From Paraburkholderia elongata (GTDB lineage Bacteria > Pseudomonadota > Gammaproteobacteria > Burkholderiales > Burkholderiaceae), in the NCBI RefSeq assembly GCF_013177735.1, contig NZ_WOEZ01000228.1, positions 29,093 through 93,092 on the forward strand: 64,000 nt of DNA, given 5' to 3'. Position 1 is the first letter of the stretch. Each line of letters opens with the position of its first letter. The notes beneath the pieces are model-generated. The model made no database searches, was not told the DNA's origin, and saw only the letters and a program-made list of their open reading frames with translations. The position numbers were made by a program, and so were the translations under genes. Positions 1 through 7,666 of this stretch are shown here, in pieces.

Positions 1-533
1 CCATCCTGAAGGGCAACCTGGCGGTTGACGGCGCGGTCGCCAAGATCACCGGCCTGAAGAACCCGGTCATCACCGGCCCGGCCCGCGTGTTCGACGACGA
101 GCAAAGCGCGCTGGAAGCCATTCTGGCCGACAAGATCGTCGCCGGCGACGTGGTCGTGCTGCGTTACCTCGGTCCGAAGGGCGGCCCCGGCATGCCGGAA
201 ATGCTCGCGCCGACCTCGGCGATCATCGGTAAGGGTCTCGGCGAAAGCGTCGGCCTCATCACCGACGGCCGCTTCTCGGGCGGTACGTGGGGCATGGTGG
301 TCGGTCACGTCGCGCCGGAAGCATTCGTGGGCGGCACGATCGCGTTCGTCCAGGAAGGCGACTCGATCACGATCGACGCGCACAAGCTGCTCCTGCAACT
401 GAACATCGACGACGCCGAGCTGGAACGCCGCCGCGCCGCATGGCAACAGCCGAAGCCGCGTTACACGCGTGGCGTGCTGGCGAAGTACTCGGCGCTGGCG
501 CTGCCGGCCAACAAGGGTGCAGTGACGGGCTAA
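1..533 (+). CDS. ilvD: Dihydroxy-acid dehydratase, C-terminal part (truncated by window edge)
   Basis: The reading frame is already open at base 3 and ends with TAA at 531-533, so only about 176 C-terminal residues are visible. The segment carries the IlvD/Edd family signature LITDGRFSGG followed by the GHVAPEA block, and the preceding LRYLGPKGGPGMPEML region typical of dihydroxy-acid dehydratases. The enzyme dehydrates 2,3-dihydroxy acids in valine, leucine and isoleucine synthesis and uses an Fe-S cluster whose cysteines lie upstream of the window. The related phosphogluconate dehydratase (Edd) is the main alternative, but the C-terminus matches IlvD better from memory. A strong terminator follows. 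Confidence 0.93.
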   Translation, partial: ILKGNLAVDGAVAKITGLKNPVITGPARVFDDEQSALEAILADKIVAGDVVVLRYLGPKGGPGMPEMLAPTSAIIGKGLGESVGLITDGRFSGGTWGMVVGHVAPEAFVGGTIAFVQEGDSITIDAHKLLLQLNIDDAELERRRAAWQQPKPRYTRGVLAKYSALALPANKGAVTG

Positions 534-621
534 GCGCGCATTGAGCAAACACTGATTCGCCTCAGCTCTCCGGGACGAATCAGAAGCACCGCTCGACGCA
601 ACATAAGTTACGAAAAGGCGC

Positions 622-659
622 AAAGGGGCGCACGGGAAACCGTGCGCCCCTTTCCTTTT
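622..659 (+). terminator. Rho-independent terminator after ilvD
   Basis: A perfect 14-bp stem (622-635 with 640-653) closes a GAAA tetraloop and is followed by a T-rich tail TTTCCTTTTA. It lies 90 bp after the ilvD stop. The tail runs into a TATAAT-like hexamer at 659-664 that may be the -10 box of the next gene, so one gene ends where the next promoter begins. Confidence 0.85.
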
Positions 660-706
660 ATAATGCGTGCACCACGAGTCGGGCACCTGCACCGACGGAG
701 ACCATA

Positions 707-1048
707 ATGAAATCAATGTCGTATGCGGCGCTTGCAGTGGCCGGTGTGCTGAGCGCTACGTTAGGCGCCGGCAGTTCGGCGGCGCACGCGGAGGCCGCCG
801 CCGGCCTCGCGCTTGCCCAGCAGCAGAACTGCATGAGCTGCCATTCGGTGACACGTCCATTCATGGGACCGGCGCTGCATGATGTCGCCTCGAAATATGC
901 CGGCCGCGAAGATGCCGCCACCTATCTGAAGCACAAGATTCTGGATGGCAGCACGGGTGTATGGGGTCGGGTGCCGATGCCCGCCAATACGCAACTCACG
1001 CCCGATCAGGCGGCTACGCTGGCGAGCTGGGTGATGACCCTTAAATGA
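707..1048 (+). CDS. Small periplasmic class I cytochrome c
   Basis: A 113-residue protein with an N-terminal signal peptide (hydrophobic from about residue 5 to 22, likely cleavage after AHA near 27). One haem-binding motif CMSCH follows at about residues 43-47. The C-terminal part has MPANTQLTPDQAATLASWV, which supplies the usual distal Met ligand and the last helix of cytochrome c551/c5-type folds. It is expected to be a soluble periplasmic single-haem electron carrier. The ATG is preceded by GGAGACC. It stands alone between a terminator and a convergent gene, so its electron donor and acceptor cannot be deduced. Confidence 0.88.
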   Translation: MKSMSYAALAVAGVLSATLGAGSSAAHAEAAAGLALAQQQNCMSCHSVTRPFMGPALHDVASKYAGREDAATYLKHKILDGSTGVWGRVPMPANTQLTPDQAATLASWVMTLK

Positions 1049-1132
1049 TTGACGCTTGAATGAAGACCCAAATGAACATGGCTTGGTGAAAGCGGTGAGC
1101 GCGCCCGGATAAAGGTGCGCCCCCGGCCATGT

Positions 1133-1843
1133 TCAAGCGCCATCCGAGCGCCGCGCAATCTCCTGATCGACCGCTTCCCTTACCCAGCCGGTCAATTCGG
1201 TCTCCAGAACCAGCGCCACTTCGCGCGAGATCTGGTTGACGAGCCACGACGTGTGGTCCTGCAACGCATCGCGGCAGCGTGCTTCGATGATGCCGCGCCC
1301 CTCACCCGTCAGAAAACCCACGAACCGTCCACGCAGACGTTCGGCGATAACATCCGCATCGAGATTCGGCTGCGGCTGTGCGAGTGCTTCGTGAGCGATA
1401 TCCGGCGGCACGATCGCGCCCGCCTCGATCGGCGCGCGCGGTTCAGCCCGATCGAAGACGCCCGCTGACGGCGCAACGGCAGGCTCATGTCCGTGCCGGT
1501 GATCGGCCGCGTGATGTGCCCTCGAACGTTTTTTCGGATGAGCGGGTTCTGCCGGATGCGCTTGCTCTGACACATGCACGGGTTCCGGCGCAAGCTTCGG
1601 CTCCTCCTGCGCGTGCAACGTTTCTGGTGCAGGTGCGGGTTCTGGCGCGTGCCTGGATTCCGGCGCAGGCACCGGCTCAGGCTCATGCCTGGGTTCCGGC
1701 GTGAGGACCGGTTCCTGCGCAGTCTCTGGATCAGACGCCGCCTGCGTAGCCGGCGCCGCCGCGCCGCCCGGCGCATGGGCAGGCTTGCCCTGCACGAGAA
1801 CCTCGTGCAGAACCGGGATCGAACTATCGTTAGGATCGGACAC
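1133..1843 (-). CDS. DUF2486 family protein, Burkholderia-type, unknown function
   Basis: About 236 residues starting SDPNDSSIPVLHEVL, an N-terminus I associate with the Burkholderia-restricted DUF2486 family. I chose the GTG at 1843 because GGAGAG lies 5 nt upstream; a longer in-frame start exists at 1915 but has no visible ribosome-binding site. Residues about 25-125 are low complexity, rich in Pro, Glu, Ala and His in loose repeats of the APEPxxxPE type, followed by a KKRSRAHH basic patch. The C-terminal 90 residues look folded and helical. No signal peptide or catalytic motif is visible. It is co-oriented with holC and pepA (93 bp from holC), so it may share their transcript. Confidence 0.7.
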   Translation of the reverse strand: MSDPNDSSIPVLHEVLVQGKPAHAPGGAAAPATQAASDPETAQEPVLTPEPRHEPEPVPAPESRHAPEPAPAPETLHAQEEPKLAPEPVHVSEQAHPAEPAHPKKRSRAHHAADHRHGHEPAVAPSAGVFDRAEPRAPIEAGAIVPPDIAHEALAQPQPNLDADVIAERLRGRFVGFLTGEGRGIIEARCRDALQDHTSWLVNQISREVALVLETELTGWVREAVDQEIARRSDGA

Positions 1844-1936
1844 GCGCACTCTCCGTGTTTGGGTCCAAGCTAAAGCAGTCCGCGCATGCGTCGCATCCGT
1901 ACGACAAAACACCACGCGACGCGGGCGGAATGAGGC

Positions 1937-2353
1937 CTAGCTGCCTTGCTTGTAGTTGTTCAAAGCATAGCCGCGATCGCGATAGAAGCGATAGCGTTCG
2001 CGGCCCGCCGCGAGTTCGTCGTGTGCGTTACCGACTACTTCCAGCAATCTTTCGAAGCGCGCGAATTGCGCCGGCACCGTGGCGCCGAGATTGAGCAGCA
2101 CCTGATGGTGCGGCACATCATCGAGATTCGAAGCCAGCACGATCGGCGTTTCTCCGGCGTTCGGCGAGCCGGCCATGCAGTGCGGCACGAAGTCGAGTGG
2201 CGAGAACGTCCACAACTGTTCATCGAAAGCCCGCAGGCGCTCGGGCTCGGCCAGCACGATGGTCGGCTGGCCCGCCAGATACGCCTTGCGGACCAGGCGG
2301 CACGCATACAGCAGCGAATCGCCGACGTTCGAGTGAAAATCGATTCTCGTCAT
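1937..2353 (-). CDS. holC: DNA polymerase III chi subunit
   Basis: A 138-residue protein beginning TRIDFHSNVGDSLLYACRL and containing VRKAYLAGQPTIVLAEP and FDEQLWTFSPLDFVPHC, the recognisable HolC pattern. Chi bridges the clamp loader (through psi) to single-strand DNA-binding protein during replication. The length fits the family. It lies directly downstream of pepA on the same strand (52 bp gap), a pepA-holC order widespread in proteobacteria, which supports the call. Confidence 0.92.
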   Translation of the reverse strand: MTRIDFHSNVGDSLLYACRLVRKAYLAGQPTIVLAEPERLRAFDEQLWTFSPLDFVPHCMAGSPNAGETPIVLASNLDDVPHHQVLLNLGATVPAQFARFERLLEVVGNAHDELAAGRERYRFYRDRGYALNNYKQGS

Positions 2354-2405
2354 CGGCGGCTCCGCTTTGCGTCTGCAGCGACGCCCGCAAACTTACTGCA
2401 ACGCG

Positions 2406-3962
2406 TCATTGTGCAGCGCGACCGTCCGCGGCCCGACCGTCAGCGGCCCTACCGTCCGCGGCCCGGTCGATCAGGAACTGCGCGAGCAACGGCACCGGAC
2501 GCCCGGTAGCCCCCTTCGCCGCGCCGCTCTTCCACGCCGTGCCGGCGATGTCCAGATGCGCCCACGGGTACGCTTCGGCGAAGCGCGAGAGGAAGCACGC
2601 CGCCGTCACGCTGCCCGCCGGACGGCCGCCGATGTTGGCGAGGTCCGCAAAGTTCGACTTGAGTTGCTCCTGATACTCCTCGTCGAGCGGCATGCGCCAG
2701 GCCGGGTCGGAAGCTTCACGCGATGCGTCGAGCAGCTCGCCCGCCAGCGCGTCGTCTTTCGAGAACAGACCGCTGTTGTGATGCCCCAACGCGATGATGC
2801 AGGCGCCTGTGAGCGTGGCGATGTCGATCACCGCTGCCGGCTTGAAGCGCTCGGCATAGGTCAGCGCGTCGCACAGGATGAGCCGGCCTTCGGCGTCCGT
2901 GTTCAGCACTTCGATCGTCAGGCCCTTCATGCTGGTGACGATGTCGCCCGGCTTGGTGGCGGTGGCCGACGGCATGTTCTCGACAGCCGGGATAATGCCG
3001 ACCACGTTGATTTTCAGGCCCATTTCGGCGACGGCGCGCAACGTGCCCAGCACCGAACCGGCGCCGCACATGTCGTACTTCATCTCGTCCATGCCTTCGC
3101 CAGGCTTGAGCGAAATGCCGCCGGTGTCGAACGTGACGCCCTTGCCGACCAGCACGACCGGCGCGGCTTTCGCGGCGCCGCCGTGGTACTGCAGCACGAT
3201 GAACTGAGCCGGTTCGACCGAGCCGGCCGTGACCGACAGGAACGAGCCCATCTTAAGCGCCTCGCACTGCTTCTCGCCGAGCACTTCAACCTTCAGCTTC
3301 CAGTCTTTGGCGAGCTTCTTCGCGGTGTTCGCAAGGTAGGTCGGCGTGCAGACGCTGCTCGGCAGGTTGCCGAGGTCGCGCGTCAGATCCATGCCGTTGG
3401 CGAGCGCGGCGCCCTGCTTGGCCGCGAGCTTGGTGGCCTTCTCGTCGCCGGTATTGACGCTGAACACGATGCGCTTCAAGGCGCGCGCCGCGTTGTCCGG
3501 CTTGCTCTTCATCTGCGTGAACTTGTAGGTCAGCTCGCGCAGCGCGAGGATCGCGGCGCGCACGCCCCAATCGGCCGAGCGCTCGAGGATCGGCAGTTGG
3601 GCGAGCGTGAAGGTGACCTGGACGATCTTGGTGGGGAGCAGTGCGCGCCAGGCGGCCCGCACGGCTTCGCCGTAGGCTTTCTGGCTGAAAGCATCCTGCT
3701 TGCCGAGTCCGACCAGCAGCACGCGCGAAGCGCCGATGCCTGAGACTTCGTGCAGGAACAGCGTGGTGCCGGCCTTGCCGTCCATGTCGCCGGCCTTGAT
3801 GATGCGGGTCAGGAGGCCCTTGGTGGCCGCGTCGATCTCCAGCGCAGCGCCCGAGAGCGTTTGCGACTCGAACACGCCGATTACGATGCAATCGGATTTC
3901 CCGGTCAGGAAACCGTTTGACGAGCCTTTGGTCCAATCACAGGCTTTTATGCTAAAGTCCAT
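2406..3962 (-). CDS. pepA: Leucyl aminopeptidase (cytosol aminopeptidase, M17)
   Basis: A 518-residue protein. The start at 3962 gives MDFSIKACDW, and GAGGA lies 8 nt upstream; an in-frame extension to 4097 looks non-coding. The C-terminal catalytic domain has VGKGVTFDTGGISLKPG and the diagnostic NTDAEGRL motif, which carry the di-metal ligands and catalytic Lys/Arg. The enzyme releases N-terminal residues from peptides, and in some bacteria PepA also binds DNA. The extreme C-terminus is odd: a pentapeptide AADGR is repeated three times (bases 2412-2468), most likely slippage growth of a disordered tail. It heads the pepA-holC-DUF2486 group and is divergent from lptF. Confidence 0.95.
   Translation of the reverse strand: MDFSIKACDWTKGSSNGFLTGKSDCIVIGVFESQTLSGAALEIDAATKGLLTRIIKAGDMDGKAGTTLFLHEVSGIGASRVLLVGLGKQDAFSQKAYGEAVRAAWRALLPTKIVQVTFTLAQLPILERSADWGVRAAILALRELTYKFTQMKSKPDNAARALKRIVFSVNTGDEKATKLAAKQGAALANGMDLTRDLGNLPSSVCTPTYLANTAKKLAKDWKLKVEVLGEKQCEALKMGSFLSVTAGSVEPAQFIVLQYHGGAAKAAPVVLVGKGVTFDTGGISLKPGEGMDEMKYDMCGAGSVLGTLRAVAEMGLKINVVGIIPAVENMPSATATKPGDIVTSMKGLTIEVLNTDAEGRLILCDALTYAERFKPAAVIDIATLTGACIIALGHHNSGLFSKDDALAGELLDASREASDPAWRMPLDEEYQEQLKSNFADLANIGGRPAGSVTAACFLSRFAEAYPWAHLDIAGTAWKSGAAKGATGRPVPLLAQFLIDRAADGRAADGRAADGRAAQ
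2412..2468 (-). repeat. 15-bp tandem repeat encoding the PepA C-terminal tail
   Basis: The last codons of pepA consist of three imperfect copies of a 15-bp unit encoding Ala-Ala-Asp-Gly-Arg, followed by Ala-Ala-Gln-stop. Variation between the copies is at single positions, as expected for replication slippage followed by drift. Confidence 0.8.
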
Positions 3963-4099
3963 CGCGCTTGTCCTCGGATAAAATCTGGGCTTAGGATGAA
4001 AGCCGCAATTATCCGCTATTTTTCCCGCGGCGGCTGCACCGGAGGCGTGACGGGAACCAACCCGTTCGTCACCGAGAGCGCCCCCTCTCATCATCAATA
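3963..4099. promoter_or_regulatory. Divergent promoter region between pepA and lptF
   Basis: A 137-bp gap separates the divergent starts of pepA and lptF, so both promoters must lie here or inside the gene starts. The lower-GC stretch GCAATTATCCGCTATTTTTC around 4004-4025 is the best candidate for promoter elements. I could not fix a convincing -35/-10 pair in either direction. Confidence 0.45.
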
Positions 4100-5197
4100 A
4101 TGATCTTCGAACGCTCCCTCCAGCGCGAACTCGCGTATACGGCTGGTGCCGTGTTCATGGTTCTCCTCACGCTCGTGCTGACGACGATGATGATCCGCAT
4201 CGTTGGCCTCGCCGCCTCGGGCGAGATCGATCCGCGCGACGTGCTGGTCCTGATCGGCCTGACCGTGATCGGCTACCTGGCCATCATGCTCGTCGCGACT
4301 CTGTTCGTGTCGATTCTGTTCGTCCTGACCCGCTGGTACAAAGACTCCGAGATGGTCGTCTGGCTCGCCTCGGGGGTCAGTCTGACCCGCTTCATCAAGC
4401 CGATCGGTATCTTCGCCACGCCGATCATCATTCTCATCATGTTCTTCGTGTTCGTCGGCTGGCCGTGGTCGAACCAGCAGAGCAAGCTGCTGCGCGCGCG
4501 CTTCCAGCAGCGCGACGAAGTCTCGCTCCTCGCGCCGGGCCAGTTCCGCGAATCGGCTGCCAGCCACCGGGTGTTTTTCATCGAGAAGATGTCGCCCGAC
4601 CAGGCACGCGTCGAGAACGTGTTCGTGACCAGCACGGAAAACGGCAAGGTCAACGTGGTCGTGTCGAAAACCGGCCACACCGAAACACACAAGAACGGTG
4701 ACCGCTTCGTCGTGCTGGAAAACGGCCGCCGCTATGACGGCGAACCGGGCCACCCCGATTTCCGCATCATGGAATTTGAACGCTATGGCGTGAAGATCCA
4801 GAGCCAGCCGGTCATCAATACGCCGACTACAACCAGCCTGTCCACCCCCACGCTCCTGCGCAACCCGACCAAGGACAACCTCGCCGAATTCGCGTGGCGC
4901 GCGGGCCTGCCGTTGATTGCGATCAACCTGATGCTGCTGGCGATTCCGCTTGCGCATCAGAACCCGCGGCGCAGCCGCACGATCAATCTGGTGATGGCTG
5001 TCCTGATCTATCTGACCTATTCGAATCTGTTGAACGTGGTCCAGTCGTGGATCGAGCAAGGCAGGATGTCGTTCGGGGTTGGCCTGCTGGGCCTGCACGT
5101 TATCGTCGCGGCTATCGTCGTGTTCATCTTCTGGCTGCGCGTGCGCAACCGGCCGCTATTCACGCGGGCAATGTTCAGCCGTTCGCAGGGGGCCTGA
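4100..5197 (+). CDS. lptF: LPS export ABC permease LptF
   Basis: A 365-residue YjgP/YjgQ-family membrane protein. It begins MIFERSLQRELAYTAGAVF, with three hydrophobic helices in the first ~110 residues, a long periplasmic domain (about residues 125-265, jellyroll in the family) and three more helices at the C-terminus. LptF pairs with LptG, and with the LptB ATPase (not in this window) extracts LPS from the inner membrane for transport to the outer membrane. It lies 3 bp ahead of lptG. The gene order pepA-divergent-lptFG is conserved in many proteobacteria. Confidence 0.94.
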   Translation: MIFERSLQRELAYTAGAVFMVLLTLVLTTMMIRIVGLAASGEIDPRDVLVLIGLTVIGYLAIMLVATLFVSILFVLTRWYKDSEMVVWLASGVSLTRFIKPIGIFATPIIILIMFFVFVGWPWSNQQSKLLRARFQQRDEVSLLAPGQFRESAASHRVFFIEKMSPDQARVENVFVTSTENGKVNVVVSKTGHTETHKNGDRFVVLENGRRYDGEPGHPDFRIMEFERYGVKIQSQPVINTPTTTSLSTPTLLRNPTKDNLAEFAWRAGLPLIAINLMLLAIPLAHQNPRRSRTINLVMAVLIYLTYSNLLNVVQSWIEQGRMSFGVGLLGLHVIVAAIVVFIFWLRVRNRPLFTRAMFSRSQGA

Positions 5198-5200
5198 CCA

Positions 5201-6349
5201 ATGCGCATCTATGAAAAGTACTTCGCGCGTCAGGTCTACCTCACGTTCATCTTTATTCTGTTCGCGTTCTCGGGCCTGTTCTTCTTCTTCGACCTGATCA
5301 ACGAACTGAATTCCGTCGGCCACGGCAACTACAAGCTCCAGTACGCGGTGCTGCGCGTCGCGCTGCAAACACCGTCGCGCTTCTACGAAATCATTCCGGT
5401 TGCTGCGTTGATCAGCGCGATCTACGTGTTCGCGCAAATGGCGGCGAACTCCGAGTACACGATTTTCCGCGTGTCCGGCCTCGCCACCAATCAGGCGCTG
5501 CGCTCGCTCATGAAGATCGGCATTCCGCTGGTGTTCCTGACTTACCTGATTGGCGAAGTGGTCGGCCCGTACACGGATCAGTTGTCGGAGCGCGTGCGGC
5601 TCGAGGCACTGGGGTCGTCGGTATCGAGCAACTTCGAGTCGGGCGTCTGGGTGAAGGACACGCTCACCGCGCGCGCGGACGGCGAACAGGTGACGCGCTT
5701 CGTGAATGTCGGCGAATTGAAGCCGGACGCGACGATCAGCAACGTGCGGATTTACGAATTCGACTCGAAGTTCCGCCTCTCGAACGTGCGGATTGCGAAG
5801 AGCGGCACGTATCAGCCGCCGGGTCATTGGCAGCTGACGGACGTGACCGACACGCAACTGATCGACGTGCCCCCTCCTTCGGGCACGCCGGCCGATGCGT
5901 TGAATCCGGTGTATCGCGCGAAGCAGGTGGCGTTGCCGGAGTATTCGTTGCGCTCGGAATTGACGCCGCAGATTCTGTCAGTGTTGTTAGTGTCGCCGGA
6001 TCGGATGTCGATGTTCAATCTATTCCGCTACATCCAGCATTTGACCGAGAATCATCAGGACACGCAGCGCTATGAAATTGCGCTGTGGCGCAAGCTGCTG
6101 TATCCGTTTGCGGTGTTCGTGATGCTGGTGCTGTCGTTGCCGTTTGCGTATCTGCATACGCGGGCTGGCGTGGTGGGTGTGAAGGTTTTCGGCGGGATTA
6201 TGCTGGGGATGAGTTTCCAACTGTTCAACACGCTGTTCTCGCATATTGGCACGTTGAATACGTGGCCTGCGCCTTTGACTGCAGCTACGCCTGGGCTCGT
6301 TTATCTGGTGCTTGGTCTGGTCGGGTTGAAGTGGGTTGATCGCCATTAG
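5201..6349 (+). CDS. lptG: LPS export ABC permease LptG
   Basis: A 382-residue partner of LptF, starting MRIYEKYFARQVYLTFIF, with the same layout of three helices, a central periplasmic domain and three C-terminal helices. It forms the heterodimeric membrane part of the LptB2FG extractor. Only 3 bp separate it from lptF, so the two are translationally coupled. The last ~150 bp become noticeably GT-rich on the coding strand, a trend that continues through the next gene towards the repeat element. Confidence 0.94.
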   Translation: MRIYEKYFARQVYLTFIFILFAFSGLFFFFDLINELNSVGHGNYKLQYAVLRVALQTPSRFYEIIPVAALISAIYVFAQMAANSEYTIFRVSGLATNQALRSLMKIGIPLVFLTYLIGEVVGPYTDQLSERVRLEALGSSVSSNFESGVWVKDTLTARADGEQVTRFVNVGELKPDATISNVRIYEFDSKFRLSNVRIAKSGTYQPPGHWQLTDVTDTQLIDVPPPSGTPADALNPVYRAKQVALPEYSLRSELTPQILSVLLVSPDRMSMFNLFRYIQHLTENHQDTQRYEIALWRKLLYPFAVFVMLVLSLPFAYLHTRAGVVGVKVFGGIMLGMSFQLFNTLFSHIGTLNTWPAPLTAATPGLVYLVLGLVGLKWVDRH

Positions 6350-6360
6350 GAGCCTTCGTC

Positions 6361-6741
6361 ATGGCTGCGCATGGGATGGTGTTGTTTGGGCATGGCGCGA
6401 GGGATGTGCGCTGGCGCGAGCCGTTTGAGAGGCTCGCCGAGAAGTTGCGGGTTGCCCGTGCTTCTGATGCTGACGCTGGGCCGGTTTTGCTGGCTTTTCT
6501 TGAGTTGATGGAGCCGGATTTGCCAACCGCTGTGGGTGCTCTTGTCTCCGACGGGTGTTCTGTTGTGACTGTTGTGCCGGTGTTTTTTGGGCAGGGTGGG
6601 CATGTTCGGAAGGATCTGCCAGCGGTGATCGAGCGGTGTCGTGGGTTGTATCCTTCTGTCGAGATTAAGTGCGCTACGGCAGTTGGCGAGGATGAATCTG
6701 TGTTGGACGCTGTTGCTGAGTATTGCCTTCGGCAGGTTTGA
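6361..6741 (+). CDS. cbiX: CbiX/SirB-type sirohydrochlorin chelatase
   Basis: A 126-residue single-domain class II chelatase. It has GMVLFGHGARD near the N-terminus (His11) and VVPVFFGQGGHVRKDLP (His81), the two metal/tetrapyrrole-coordinating His regions of short CbiX and SirB. It would insert Fe2+ (siroheme) or Co2+ (cobalamin route) into sirohydrochlorin. Siroheme is the more likely product locally, because cobA and the siroheme enzyme CysI lie just beyond the repeat element. It follows lptG by 11 bp. The coding strand is very G+T rich (hand count for 6361-6720: A43 C70 G140 T107), unlike most genes here. Confidence 0.85.
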   Translation: MAAHGMVLFGHGARDVRWREPFERLAEKLRVARASDADAGPVLLAFLELMEPDLPTAVGALVSDGCSVVTVVPVFFGQGGHVRKDLPAVIERCRGLYPSVEIKCATAVGEDESVLDAVAEYCLRQV

Positions 6742-6784
6742 TTTCTTTTTTGCCCTCGCGGCGCTTGTTCGTCTGTATGCCTAC

Positions 6785-6989
6785 GGCGTTGGCCTTTCCT
6801 TGATTTCTTATTGGTTTATTAGCGTTCGCCCCTGTGCGGGGCAGGCACTTACTTTCTTTGCCGCCGCAAAGAAAGATAAGCAAAGAAAGCGGCTCACACC
6901 GCTAACTCATAAGCGGGTCCCTCGCACAGTTGCGGTAGTGGTGCATCTGGAATCTGTGCCCTCGCGCATTCAGCGTGAGTGACAAGGCC
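6785..6989 (+). repeat. Left arm of inverted-repeat element 1
   Basis: Pairs with 7361-7564 on the other strand. Landmarks outside to inside are GGCGTTGGCC, TATTAGCGTTCGCCCC, the CTTTCTTTGC hairpin, CAAAGAAAGCGGCT, AAGCGGGTCCC, GCGGTAGTGG, CATCTGGAAT and GTGAGTGACAAGG. Confidence 0.85.
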
Positions 6990-7094
6990 GTCATACTTCC
7001 GGCGGCGCTGCGCGCGCCGACGCGGTACTTCATTAAACCGCCCGCCGTTCTAATACTCAGCAGCACTTCGTAAAGCAGCACCGCATAGAGTCGC

Positions 7095-7160
7095 TTGCTG
7101 TATTCGATGCCTGCGGCATTTCTCGAAGCTGCCTGCTGTATTTGATGCCCGCGGCACTTC
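7095..7160 (+). repeat. Two-copy direct repeat in the centre of element 1
   Basis: Bases 7095-7122 and 7133-7160 share the pattern TGCTGTATT-GATGCC-GCGGCA-TTC with a few substitutions. The period is about 38 bp. Nothing comparable is present in the centre of element 2, so this belongs to the variable core. Confidence 0.65.
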
Positions 7161-7360
7161 AAAAGGCAGCCTGCAGTTTTCAGCGCCCAACCGCACTTCG
7201 TATGCCGCTAGCTATGTTGGGCGTCGGCGGCGATTCCGAAGCGCTGGGTCCGTCGGCATTTCGCCGAGGTGAAGCCGATGACCCCACCACGCCCAAACGA
7301 AGCCATTGGTTTGCATGATGAACCCTTCCGGCGAGCACGCAGTGCGAGGCGGGAAGCATG

Positions 7361-7564
7361 AGCGCCTTGTCACTCACGCTGAAGGTGCGAGGGCACGGAT
7401 TCCAGATGTTCCACTACCGCTACTGTGCGGGGGACCCGCTTAGCAGGGGGTTCGAGCCGCTTTCTTTGCTTATCTTTCTTTGCGGCGGCAAAGAAAGTAA
7501 GTGCCTGCCCCGCACAGGGGCGAACGCTAATAGACCAATAAGAAAACAAGGAAAGGCCAACGCC
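7361..7564 (-). repeat. Right arm of inverted-repeat element 1
   Basis: Inverted counterpart of 6785-6989. The same landmarks occur in reverse complement and in the same order, ending GGCCAACGCC. The last ~100 bp before cobA are A+C rich and contain no recognisable signal. Confidence 0.85.
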
Positions 7565-7666
7565 ATAAGCGCACAGACACAGAGCGCCGCGCAGGCAAAC
7601 AAACCAAGCAAAGCCCAACGCCGCAGGCAAACAACCAAACCCACTGCCAAAGGCAAAAACCAAACC

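Larger units (their letters stand above)
6785..7564. repeat. Long-inverted-repeat element, copy 1 (gene-free)
   Basis: About 780 bp between the convergent genes cbiX and cobA. It begins GGCGTTGGCC and ends with the exact complement GGCCAACGCC, and its two ~205-bp arms (6785-6989 and 7361-7564) are inverted, imperfect copies of one another around a ~370-bp centre. Each arm contains two hairpins, GCCCC-TGTGC-GGGGC and CTTTCTTTGC-CGCC-GCAAAGAAAG. No convincing gene lies inside; the short open frames translate the repeat itself. A second copy is at 41751-42489. No transposase and no obvious target-site duplication were seen. It could be a non-autonomous mobile element or a structural intergenic repeat. 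Confidence 0.85.

Noticed and set aside
2367..3743. 458-codon open frame on the plus strand
   Set aside because: Antisense shadow of pepA.
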